A stretch of 64,000 nt of DNA, taken from Stichopus chloronotus (taxonomy: Eukaryota > Echinodermata > Holothuroidea > Aspidochirotida > Stichopodidae). The position numbers were made by a program, and so were the translations under genes. The DNA lies in NCBI GenBank assembly GCA_021234535.1, contig CM037845.1, forward strand, positions 10,284,143 through 10,348,142. The letters are read 5' to 3'. Positions 30,246 through 42,900 of this stretch are shown piece by piece. Every line of letters begins with the position of its first letter. Position 1 is the stretch's first letter. The notes below the pieces were generated by a model. The model was not told the DNA's origin. It saw only the letters and a program-made list of their open reading frames with translations, and made no database searches.

Positions 30246-31930
30246 TCTGGTCACGATTAATCGTTTGTAACACAGCAGAATGCCCTGTACTGTCATTTCA
30301 TTAAAAATGTCGGGATATATCATCAGATACTCATAAATTTGTCGTGCATTAACTGGTTACGCATTGTGACATGGTACTCTGCTGACAACGCACAAACATG
30401 GACTTTCCTCCTTCACTTATTGAATGAAAGCTGCTGTTTTTCATACCACACTAAGAAAAAGGATAAATTTGGTATATCTTGTTACCATCCTTATTGCCTT
30501 AGGTCATTTTTATGACCTCATGTTGATTCTGTCGAACTCGGGTACCGTAGCGAACAAAAACACAGTCACTTAGACATCGTTGCCTAGTTTACTTTAAGCC
30601 GTATTTTATGTAAGGACAAGGGATCTTTGTCATTATTCCCAGGGCAAAAATGTGTCTGGAGACGGTTTCCAGACTAATTTAGCAGAAACAGGATTTTTAG
30701 CACGTACAGACTTAACATTTGGTATTGATAATGTTGCTGCACTGTTTGGCATAGTCCAATTGCTTTTGATGATTTATTATTTTGAGACGCTAGGCTAGGT
30801 TAAATCATTGGAAAGACAATCAAGCAAACAGCAGGTAATTAAAAATGCCTTAAAGTAATATCTTATGTCCTTAAAGTAATATCTTTTGTAAAACAACTTC
30901 ATTCACAGTGTGGAAAATTCTGGGAGGGTACAGACAACATTTAAAATAGTATTGACATTTCATAAAGGACAAACATGAAAGAAAGAAGGCACTTGCATTC
31001 CAAAGGAAGCGATGACTATCATTGCCATGACAAGGTAATTTTCTGGATTGAAATCAAATTTATTTCAACAAACCTTAAGACAGACAGAAATGATATTTCA
31101 AGCAACATAAAAAAACCCTGACGCAACTCATTTTCTCAAACGTCTGTAACGATGCCTTAAAAGAAGAGGTAAACTTTGGAACGGTTTACATATGTATGAT
31201 GCATGAGACTGGAATATTGCTTGCTGCTATGCAAGACATTCAAATAAAAACACCTGCTATCAGAATATGCTCAAAATCCACAATAGGTGCAATGACTTTG
31301 CGAACGACTTTGCAATTGACTTTGCGAAACGGACACTCGGTATGATGACGAAAAGTAGCAATGTCAATTAAATGTTTACTGCAATGCAGAGAAAGATAGG
31401 TGCTTCAAAGGAGGATAATCAATCCTAGATCTGCATCTGCAGTTCTCCAAAGCAACAATACACAAGTGTCCTGCAAAAAAGGATACTGACTGGAGCCAAA
31501 ACTGTGACAAACAATTCCTTAATAAAAAAAAAAAGTATATAGTCTGAACTTGAATTTTCCCCTGATAGCGGGAGTTGCAGAAAGATTTTTTTTTTGACAT
31601 GCAAAACATCTCAGCAAAGCAGCAGCAATGTTTTATACCTCACACACGGCCTTGCTTGACAAATATGGAAGACTATGCAAACTCATTGCTAGCAATAATG
31701 TTTTAAATGCACATTTTGTTTCATGTACCAAATGATCAATTTCATTTGAGAGCAACAACAATTGATGTCACGATGAACTAACACACAAGACATTTATCAT
31801 TGGACTGGTAAACAGTTTTAGCTACATGAGCGTTTGCTTTTGTTCAACTCTGGTTGAAAACTTTGGAGAGAAAATGAGCTGATGAAAGAGCAACAGCAGT
31901 GTACTACATCTATCAACCTTTGAATTGATC

Positions 31931-32388
31931 TACAGAGAGGCACATTGTAAGACCTCACTACACGACATCTCTACAGAGAGCTGAATGTCCTGACATCACT
32001 GCATAACTTGAATACAGAGGTGCTTGTGTCCTGACATCACTGCACAACCTCAATACAGCAAAGCAAATGTTATGACATCACTGCACAACTTGAACACAGA
32101 GAGGCTTGTGTTATGACATCAGTGCATAGCCTCAATAAAGGTAGGGCATGTCATGGCACCACTGAACAACCCCAATACAGCAAGAAAGATGTCATAACAT
32201 CATTGCACTTGAATACAGCGATAAATGTTAATATCACTGTACTCTCACTGACGGAGAAGTACACATTATGATGTCACTGCACAACCTCAATCAGAAAGGC
32301 ATATGTGTGTATGACATCAGTGCACAACCTCAGTACAGAGGTGCTATGCAAAGAGGTGCTATATGCTTCAACATCATTGCACAACCTT
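31931..32388. repeat. Minisatellite, about 41-bp unit, about 11 copies
   Basis: Units run TACAGAG(A)GG..TGT(T/C)(A/C)TGACATCACTGCACAACCTCAA with point changes and small indels. It is in the 3' flank of DPY19L3. Confidence 0.8.
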
Positions 32389-32394
32389 ATGCCT

Positions 32395-32683
32395 CGGTCA
32401 CACTACGAAAAAATGTGTCTGCGACTGCACTGCAACTCATGGAATTGCAAATTGCATGCAACTAGTGAGGTCTACAATCGGGCTGGGAGTGCGACGCAGA
32501 CAGTACTGCAACTTGGTTGCATTGTCCTGCGTTGTACTGCGAATGGTCTGCAAACCAGAACGTACAACTATTTGCAAAACGTACTGCGCTGTGTCGATCG
32601 TTGCGAATGCGCGCAACACGATCGGAGCCTGAGCTGCGACGGGGCATGCAACGTATGCAGACTGTTCGGCAATCTACTGTGAA
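32395..32683. mobile_element. Candidate short inverted-repeat element, GC-rich
   Basis: The start (GTCACACTACGA, 32399 onward) resembles the complement of the end (TTCACAGTAGAT, ending about 32683). The interior is more GC-rich than its surroundings and dense in TGCGAC/TGCAAC words. Frames of up to about 125 codons cross it, but they run into the minisatellite and match nothing known. Element status is inferred. Confidence 0.4.
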
Positions 32684-33692
32684 CATTTTGCTTCTCTCTT
32701 GAAATAACATTTATACTCACTGAATGGAAACATCCTTAGTTTGTTTCAGATACTGATGAAGAAAATTTTTTAGTAGTTCATTGGTACTATTAAATTTCAA
32801 TATTTCCCTTTTGAAACTTTTGAAAAAATTTCTTTAGTAAAAGAAATTTTCTTCTCTTTTCAGAACTTGATGCACTGCAAACTTCCGACTGTTTGAATCT
32901 ATACAGGATTAAGGTTTGGATGTAGCATTTCTAACAAGCTGATGTGCAATTTTCAAGTAATTTCTGTTTCATTCCATTTAGGAAATGGTACAACTTTCAT
33001 CCAAAAACAAGAGGACGAACGTATATTAAAATACAACAAAAAATTGGCTGAAGACTTATGAACAGCTTTTGATGTGAGCTGAGCACTGACAACATCTATC
33101 TTACCAAAACTGAAGTAAGAAAAGGCTTTGGACTGTCCTCACTCTGAAATGTACGGCTGTTGTTTCTTACTGATTTTGCTGATGGGTAAAGTTCTTCAGG
33201 ATTTGTTTACTTTCCCAAGGTCAAGTGCATACTCAAACAGCTCCAGAGAAAACTTAAATTACACATGTGACACCATTTGGCATAAAAAAAAATCACTTTA
33301 CACAAAATGGTATAAAACTTGGCAAGTTGCTGGCAAAATGTATTAATCAAGTGAAAAAATGCAATATTCAATGTACAACAAAACTATACACAAGGACAAT
33401 CTCAATTACATCCAAAGGACAATACTGAAAATGAACCAAAGAAAACATTACCTGCAGGTACACGCTCAGAACTCCGTCAAGACTAATGCTGCCACTAAAA
33501 AGGAAGCTGGTGAACTGAGGAAATTTCCAGTACAGGATACACGAAGCAATACATACTGAAGTATCAAAGAAAGTGACTAAAATAATATTTCGGACGGTTT
33601 TCACACTTTCGTTGCCATTGCAGCACATCAAACACTTTTGAAATTCCTATATATGAAAAGCTTACTGAAAGTAGCAAAGTCCAAATACTGGA

Positions 33693-33764
33693 GGAATACA
33701 AAAACAGCATAACAAAGACCCATTATCAGGAATACAAAAACAGTGTAACAAAGACCCATTATCA
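33693..33764. repeat. Direct 36-bp duplication
   Basis: Two adjacent 36-base copies starting GGAATACAAAAACAG differ at two positions (CA versus TG). It lies just past the DPY19L3 stop codon, in its 3' UTR. Confidence 0.85.
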
Positions 33765-33803
33765 GTCTGGACGTCTGCTAGTCGGACAAGCGATATCCAG
33801 CGA

Positions 33804-33998
33804 TCATGTGACCTGCTCTGTCTTTGTCATGGACATCACCTGATAGACATGGAAGGTTTTATTTTGGAAGACCTTCTTGAAATATTTGGCGTGCTCAGTG
33901 GCCTGCATCTTAATGATGCTACAAAACCTCTGCAGGCTGCTGGTACTTGACTCTGCACCTGAGTTTGCTTCTCCTACACCTCCTGCAGTATCCAGAAG
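33804..33998 (-). CDS. DPY19L3: DPY19L3 exon 16 (stop)
   Basis: Encodes residues 682-745. FKKVFQNKTFHVYQ matches the human FTRVFQNKTFHVYK, then an 11-residue lineage-specific end and TGA at 33806-33804. A CAG|GTGATG at the VYQ codon could also serve as a donor to an unseen last exon; the simple reading is the terminal exon. Confidence 0.88.
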   Translation of the reverse strand, partial: LLDTAGGVGEANSGAESSTSSLQRFCSIIKMQATEHAKYFKKVFQNKTFHVYQVMSMTKTEQVT

Positions 33999-36900
33999 CT
34001 AAAGAAGACAAAAAAAAAATATTAATGCATGCTGTTTGCATGGGTTTCTGCACCTTAAGGAAAATATAATTTCACGACCTCTCCAGGACTATTTTATGAA
34101 ATTTACATGAACAGTGTCTGAACAAGTTTGACGAATAATGATGCAATGATCATGACAGAAATTAATTTAAAAAAAAAGAAAAAAAAGCATTGTGTTCTAA
34201 ATTTCATGACTTTCCCAGGCTGTAGAGACCCTGTGTCAGATGTTTTGCTAAGCAACTTAATTAGTCATCATCAATCAGATATGCACCTGACCAAATTCAA
34301 TCGAGAATACTGCAACAGGCTGAGCTGTTGCTTGTTCCTTGGCAGTTTAAAGGTTAGTCAACAGGATATCTCTCAGTTTCTGTTTAACTGGTCTTGCTCT
34401 CTATTTGTGTTTAATTATCTTTAGTTGTTGATCAATTTGGAATATTATCACGACTTTACCATGGTAATCTACAACATTTTCTTTATGATTTTTCCTAATC
34501 TTTGTCAAATTTGACCAAAGCATATTTTAGGAAAGTTACAAACGCAATTTAAATAGACACTTAAATAACGAGCATTGATAACACAGTAAATTTGAACTTT
34601 TGTTGGAATACAGACTCCATTTAACTGGTATGTAAGTTAAATGGATGCCACAAAATACGACAGACAATAGTTGATTCCTCACAGAAAGTAACTTATCTAA
34701 ACCCACTTTTATTTTTCTCACTCACATGGAATTCCACAACACTTAAAACTTTGTGTACAGATGTTACTTGCAACCCAGACACCTTGGAAGTCATGCAGGT
34801 CATTTCTGTGAAAATTTAGAGACAATCACAATTTGAAAGCCGACTGGGTATTTGATTTCATTTAGCAAAATGTAGTTTTCCCCCTCCTCCTCAAAAAAAG
34901 ATTAAGTGCAATTTAGCGGCAAAAATCTGTCCACTGTGAGAGCGTCATCTGGTACTTACCTTACTGTTAATAACATCCACGATGTCTATTAATCGGCATC
35001 CCTTGTTGGTTCTAGCCAGACATATACTGTCTTCAAGGATGATAAAATCGGTGCCTATGCTGGAGTGGATGGCGTGCACCTCTTCAACGGATCTCTTCGA
35101 ATAAAACTGATAGGCCTGAAAAATGAGACAAATAATCTGTAAAATGGAAGGGAAGGAATCACAGAGAGCAAAGAGAATGGGAGAGAGAGAGAGGATGAGA
35201 TGAATGATAAATATTGTTCAGCCAAACTCTCTGATCCTTACAGCTGGAGAGGAGAGGATGGGGCATGCATGCAAATGAGTATGTCCTTGGTCAATAAAGC
35301 AGTTAGCCAATGGTCAGTCTGCCCCTGATACCAAATAACACCACACAGAGAGGGGAGATTTTACCACTGTGAGAGTTATAGATGTAGGTGTTGTGTTCCT
35401 AAGGGAAACACTGTTGACATGCTTCCTTCTAAACGGTGTATATGTAATTGGTAATGTTGATCACTGCAGAAACTGAGGAGGGAGAGGGCAAAGTAGTTTT
35501 TCAACAATTTTGAGCTTCAACAGTGCCACTGGATATGAAAGACTTTTGTTTGTTTGAACATGTTAACCTACAATTATCTACAACTTTACCCACAAGTATG
35601 GGTTAAGTTGCAGAAATTGTACATGGGACTGTAGCAAGGGAGTTTGAATTATGCAATATCTACGTATACTGACCAGTAAAAACAGAGAAGAAAGACTGCA
35701 CACATCTCTTGATGTTCCCTAACTTAAGTGACAGATCCTTCAATTTGCTATGAGTAATATATCATTCTGAATTTACAGATCAATTTTATTTCATATGTGA
35801 AACATACAAAGGACGGAATGACTTTTTGGCTGGCAAAGTACGAGGAAATTCCTTGAAGAGTTTCAATTTCAACAGGATATAATTATTTTAGGACCCAGAC
35901 ACACAAACAGATGGATCATCCCAACAAATAAGAAACAAATCAAGCTTCTTAGATCCAAAAACTTCAGTTAGATTCACGTCTAACATTCAGTGCATGTCCT
36001 GTACATGTCTTGCAACTCTGTTACATGTCTGACGATATCTGGCAGGTCATACCCAGTCCGGTGAAAGTTTTGTGCCAGGTAAAAACACTTCTAATGGACT
36101 GTAACAGAGACCACAGAGGAAGATTATTCAGTTTATGTCCGGCACATGTTCGTCTTAATGGGTGTATGTCCTGTGTTTATTCATCATTCATCCGTTCAAT
36201 ATATGTTTTGCCATGCTTTGGAGGTTTCAGTTAAGAATGTCAATGGATTGATAACAACAAAGTCAGGTAAGGTGTCAGGGACGTATCAGTTGCAAATACG
36301 TTCCTGCAAAGGAGTGCAGGCACACGTTCCTGATTTCTCAGGACTGGTAATTTTGCGACTGGGCAAGAACAAAAGTTGTACAGTGATGTACGATAAGCCG
36401 ATCCTGTAATGTGTGACAGGTAATCTAGAAAAGGGTAAAAACGGTTTCTATGTAGTGGTCATAGTCCCCCTCACCTGAAAAGTTACGTTCCTGAGCACTT
36501 TATCTTCAAAGTGTGGATGATTGGTCAGTTTCCGTCCCGTACAGAGCTTCACCCCTGCCAGGAGCTGCATGCTACCACTAAACGAAGAATCCTTTGGTGT
36601 TTCTTCACTATGGGGGAAAAAACACAAGGACAGTTATTACGACAGAGCCGTAGTCTTGCTCAACAACTTTAAGGGTCTGCAGAGCCTATGCCATGACTTC
36701 TAATACCTCAGACGGGAGAGTCATTTGGAATCCTTATTCCTCACAATGTTAGTAAAATTTTGACTTTCCCTCTGTGTTTGCAATGATAGTAAACAAATGT
36801 TGAAAGTAGTTAGTAAACTACTCATCTTGGCATTATTATAAGTGTCCTGCAAATTTTGGTTCAAGCATTAGAAGGTATTGGCTTCAGTTACATCAGGCTG

Positions 36901-39900
36901 CACTTGCAATCCTGGAATAAACTGCTTGAATGTTTTGCCTATTAATTTCACTGCATCTGACCTCTAGAGCTACTACCAATCCAGACTCTCCTTCCATAAT
37001 TATGTGAGGGAGATTACTGAAAGGTCCACTATATAATGTGAATGAAAAAATTTCAACCCCAGCTGAACTGCTTTTGGTAGAACATTTATCTATCTTAGTT
37101 TTTATGACTGTATAGGTGTGAAATAAGTATTTATGGCATATTTAATGCACATCACTTTGGTCTCTCAAACAGACACGATGCATCACCATTTGATCAATAT
37201 GCATATACATACAGGTCTTTGTCTCTGAGCATATCGTATCCAAGTTGGTTTATTCTTCATACTTTACAACAGTTCATTATCACCAATCGAAGGGTGGGGT
37301 GCACTTGACAGCCAAGGACAGCGCAAAAATTGCAACAGTATTTTCCAAGTGAATAAAAATATGTTACATCAGTGTGCAGGCAAATTTATTATTTTAACAA
37401 AACTGCACAAAGTGAACAAGAAACTGTAACAATGTTTTAACATTCTATGGCAATGTGTGCTAGGATAGGAATTCATATTTGTCTGTTGGGGATAACTGGG
37501 TGAAATATCCTGTTAAAATGATCTTCCATAAAAGACTGGACAGCCAAAATCACCCTTGAGACGCCACCTTTAGGGATGTATTGCAAGTTACAGGGGCTAA
37601 TCACCCTGTGCCCGCATATGCCCAATTCCTTACCTGATGAGTGCGATCACCCTCTAAGCTTCATTACACAATCAACATTATTTGAACGTTATTCAGTGGT
37701 GCGTTACGTTAACTTACTCGATCCACTGCATGAGCTCTACAGTGTCCGGATCATAAAATTCTCTCAAGAATTCTAGTTCTGATTGCATATCCGGTAACGA
37801 CTGAAGGAAAGAAAAGGACAGGAACATTTACCCAGCTGCAGCAAATTCTGCTATTGCCAGTCTCTGAAGCAGAAGATTAACATCAAATTTTGTTTTAAAA
37901 TAGGTTTTTGAAAGGATGTTTTCATAAATTCTCAGTCTTGTTTCACCTGTTTACATAAGCAGACAAACTTAATAACAAATGCATAATCTCTAGAACTAAA
38001 GGTATGCTGTAAAGTCACAGTACACATCTACAAACTTCTGAATGTCCAAATTACTTGCACTGAGGTATAATACACAAACATAGTCGAGCAGAAAGGTTAT
38101 TTTATTTTTGTTTCTGTGAAGACAGTTTTTTGTAAACGTAAGTGATAAAAAAAAAATTCACATAACTACATTATTATTTAAAGTATATGTTCATTTATGA
38201 TCATCTAAAATACAGCAGCAGAATTTCTGACAATCGCTATGAAGCCGATAAGGCGAACGAAATGGTTCTAGTCAGCTAAGAGAAACAAGAGCTAGCACCA
38301 TTCACAAGTAATGCACCATCAGCATCTTCACAATGTAGCTCTGGTTTGGAAAATAGTAACATTATTGCAGAAAGAACACAGAAGAGGCAATTTACAGTAC
38401 AGTAGTGTAAATGGTAGAAACAAAAGGAGGAATCAACAAACCGATGATGAGTGAGATCGACCGGTATCAGCGACATCTACAGATTTGAACGGTGGGATGG
38501 ATGGAAATATTTGACATTGTCATGCCTCACTTGGTCATGGAAAACATGTTAAATTATAAAAGCATGTTGCACAGATTCATTAATTGCAGTGTACCATTCC
38601 GCACTCAGCACGAGGGGAAGTGCATTACACGGCGGTAAACTCTACCTTGCCAGACTCAAAACATCCTATGAAGAGTTTGATAGTACAGAGTTAATGCAGC
38701 AATGATGCACAGTGACTGGTGTGTCAGAAATTTGAAACATCTTTTTTAGCAAATTTTTATGTACACTTAATCGAGCATGCTTTAAGAAAGTACTCACCCT
38801 GAGCAGTAGAAGTGCTAATACAGCAGCAACAGCAGAGTTTCTTATTATGTCAACCTGCAGGCAGAATGTGATTGAAAATGGAAGACTATATGATAATGAT
38901 TGACACGGGTTATGGCTACAGCGGGCAGTGACGGGCAGCCCCGCCAGGGACTGGTGATTCCTGCCAGGCCATTCGCAATCAGTTTACGTCTTATCGCCCG
39001 ACACAAACTTCACAGAATGTAGTAAACTATGACAGGAGAAGCAGACTTTGGAGTTAACATTGTAAAATTTTGTGAGTACTTTCTCAAAATACTGCTTTAT
39101 ACAGGACATAAGAGCGACATAGGGGAGCTTCTCCCTGGACCCCCACCGTCATGTTGCCCTGAATTCCATGAGGGGCCCTGGAGCGATTTGTCTAGCTACA
39201 ACCCTGATGATTGGTAATGATGATGACAAAAGCGATGGCGATGATGATTACGATAGCGATTGTTACGATACTGATGATTGTATTGATAGAGGTGATGATG
39301 GTAACGGTGATGATAATATGTCAGGCACTGTTTTGATGATTATAGTAATAAATGATAGTGTGATGAAGATGATGATATGGTTGTGATGGTGAAGACAAAG
39401 ATGATGGTAGTGACGACTATAATGATGATGATGATGATGGTGATGATGCATGGTTACAACGGTGATGGTGGTAATGATGATGATAATTACACTAGAGCAG
39501 ATATGAAAAGAAGCGTCATCAAATGCACATAAAAAATTCTGAATAAAAGATAGAGGCTGATATCGCAGGTCCTTCCTGCCAATGTAAATTTGATCACGTG
39601 AAATAGATCATGCAGTACCACTGACAGACAACTGACATGGACAAAAAGGGATTCACAGACAGACAGATTAGACAAACAGACAAATGAACAACACACAGAT
39701 GTAACCAAAATATGAATGCAGTCATGACAAGCACACACACTTTACATAGAAAATCCCTAATCACCTTCCATCTCGAGGTCAGTCCAACCTTGGTTAACAT
39801 GGCCCTCCAGGTGGTCCTACAGCTGATGCCGAAGGCCGCAATAACGCAGACCTGTGGTGTCCATAAGTACTTCATCCTCATAACCACTGCAGCCATGATC

Positions 39901-42900
39901 CCAAAGAGGGCGCTCTGAATTGTGTGATAACAGAGTTCGGGGTGGGCGGTTATGAAATACTGTCTGCATGAAGTGGCTTGGCACTCGGAACTCGTCCATC
40001 TGTGAAAGTACAGAAAATCACATCTGAATGTCTTTACTATGGTAACTGTTGGGTTTATTATGACCATGTGTAACTAGGTATGTAGTCTTATGAATGTTGT
40101 TTAATTTGATAACAAATCTGTTCCATGCAGTACTTGTTATGATGGGCCGTTTATGTCAATGAATTTGTTATGTCTCTAGTCTAGTTACCTTGGCAACACA
40201 TCTATGACACATGCATCCATGATTTATCTTCATACTGTTTATTTCTCTGTATCCCTTCTGTTAATCAAGAATTGAAGATTACAGAAATTTCACTGAGTAT
40301 TTCTTCCCCAGAAACGAACTGAATGTGCCGTATTAATATCTTGTGTGATCGCATTTAAGCTAACTTGAAATACGCCTCAACTTTGGAACAGTACACACAC
40401 CACAATAATGGAAACATGTTAACACATTATCCTCCGGCGTAGCTGGCACTGTAACGGTGTAAGGTTAACATCAATTTGTTTTAAGTCATTGCATCAGTTT
40501 TAAATACGGAGGCCTTGACTTTTCTTTGATGAATTGCACCCTACCCTGCCGGTCTCCGTCGTGAACAGCATTTCTTTGCATAACTTAATACATATGGCTA
40601 CTTTAGTCATGGCATTGCCATACCTTCTACACACAGTTACCATGGTGACCAGCACCAGTCCAATCATGGTTGGCAAGTAAAGGACAACAACAATTCCTCT
40701 AGTGAGCTCCACCACAGTAGACCAGGGCATGAAACTAAATGCAGAGTTACAGGTATAGAGCAGGACATCAAAATGACTGTAAAGAGAAGAGTCAAAAAAT
40801 TTAAATGAAATAGCTTTCAACCCAATGAAACTATCTTTTGCTCACCCATTTCTGAGGACTTACTGTTACCTCGGTAACCACTGGATGTGTTCTCATTGCT
40901 GCAGCAAGATCAGCGGCTCATCTCATACATAAAGATATCTATTTGCTGTCACCAGATGTGGCAATCAAAGACAGTCAACTCTCCAATCCCTCTCCCTCTC
41001 TCTCTTCCCTCCGATGTTGAAACGAAAAGCAGGTTAGCGCAGACATTACTTTAATCGCTAATCACTCTAATTCCACTTTTGACTTGCAGAGAGAGCCTTG
41101 AAACTGATGGCAAGTGGGTGGAGAACTCTACCAATTAATTTCATTCACGGAGACAAATCAAGTTACAGATGATGTATCTCACCTTTCATTTGAGAGACCG
41201 AATTTTGACAACATGAACCTGAATATGTGCTGGTCATCATCTGTTATGATCAGACTCTGCGGATGGAAAATTTGGGGATAAAATGAAAAAAAAAGACAAA
41301 AGATAAAAAGAAAACATACAATTTGTAGACATCTGTGCAGTTGAATCTTCAATTTGAAGAATTGACATATACAATAAGAATATAGAGCACAACATCTGAT
41401 CCCGAAGTATCGATGTTAAAAGACAAAACATGATGAGGTTGGAAGTCTGTATCCACTGAACTGAATGAGAAAATGAGAATATAACTTAGAGGCAACCAGG
41501 AATTTACATGCCAAATATATTCACATGTGCAGCTAGAAGTGATGAAATACAACATTCAAACCCAGGATCACATGTTTTCTTTTCTTTTCTTACAGTGTTT
41601 GCCTTTTACTTTTACCTTTGAAATGAGGTAGAAAAACAGGCTGAGGCAAACAGTGGTAACCACTCTGTAACAGTTGAAGGCAAGGTTTCTGAAGAATCCA
41701 GGTCCCTGTTTTATGCCTGACTGTTGATGAAAAAAATAAAAAAATAAAAAAAAGTTAGAGTTTTAAGGCGACTTTAAGGTTCTTCTACTCAATGTGGTGT
41801 ATCCACATACCACACGAGAGCTGTCCAAGCTTCCCTCCTTAAGATAATGTGTTTACAATGTAGGGCGTCATGGACATACATACACACACACACAAATACG
41901 CACACACACGCTTACCTAGACATGATTACAAACATTACCATCATCTTCCAAACCAAAAACAAATCTGTCAACCATTCTGCCTTCAGGAAAACTGAATGAA
42001 AGCAATGATCGACTTTCCAACGTAATGAAATGTTGATGGTTCTTGAATCAAAGGATGTGACATGATACAAATATGAAATTGTAAGTGCAAATGTTCTTAC
42101 CATTGCCCATAATTCTATGCTTGCAGCCAATGCAAAGCTTTGAACTGGCGATGTCTTCAGCATTGTGTTGTTGAATTGCATAAATGCCACAAGAGGGATC
42201 ACCACGGTGATGAGCAACATAAGGGACCAAGCCTTGAGAAAGAAAGTAGAAAGCAAATGCAGAAATTAAATCTCTTGACAATGAGAATCTGTCCAAAATC
42301 TTCATAACAGAAATAAGGAGTTTTGACAGACAACTACAACCAGCAGACTGCATCAGTCTGAACACGGGTTGAGAATAACTGAATTAGAAAGAAAAGAAAA
42401 AAGATAAAGTTTAGGGAGTCTATTATACTTTATTTATGACAATTTTCCCAATCTATAAGATCATAGGTCTTTCACATAGGTCAGATCATATGTCTAAGGT
42501 CTTTCAGTAAGACGCCTAAAAGACTGTTTCTACTTCGACTTTTAAAAGAGCCCCCTCGGTAAATGACCTATACACAACATGGATGGAAGAAGAAAGGCAA
42601 AATGGGCCTTACTTTTCTTGAGGGAATAATTCCTAATAATGCAGAAAGGTAGAGGGACACTCCTTGAAGTAAGAGGATAAACGGGGAAAATTGCCACATC
42701 ACTGTGAAACAGATTGTGAAAAGAAATATGGCCACCAGACTCAACTTCTGCAAAGAAAAAAAAAGAAGAGACGAAAAAAAAAATACATATATATGTCTGG
42801 TAGTTACCTTGGTTACCATTAGAAACTGACATAATGGGTCTACCTGCCTTATTTGTGAATGTTTATCTATGGGAAGCAGTAAACATGGCAACTATTTCTG

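Larger units (their letters stand above)
24688..31930. other. Intergenic region between convergent SEC63 and DPY19L3
   Basis: No ATG-started frame with a recognisable product and no splice-consistent exon series was found. It holds the GGGGA microsatellite, a 36-bp tandem repeat at 28718-28882, a degenerate repeat near 30055-30245 and several homopolymer runs. It may contain part of the DPY19L3 3' UTR; an AATAAA in minus orientation lies at 31064-31059. Confidence 0.5.
36608..39764 (-). other. DPY19L3 introns 11-13
   Basis: Outside exons 12 and 13 the only clear structure is the GAT-rich microsatellite at 39209-39483. Confidence 0.45.

Noticed and set aside
32305..32682. 125-codon Cys-rich plus-strand frame
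   Set aside because: It starts inside the minisatellite and runs through the GC-rich element; two other frames are also open there. The cysteines reflect TGC-rich DNA.
39263..39451. His-rich frames in the GAT blocks (also 45796-46108)
   Set aside because: Translation of ATC/CAT microsatellite on the minus strand.
39594..40067. 157-codon minus frame taken as one gene
   Set aside because: Only 39999-39765 is conserved (DPY19L3 exon 11); the ends are intron read-through.
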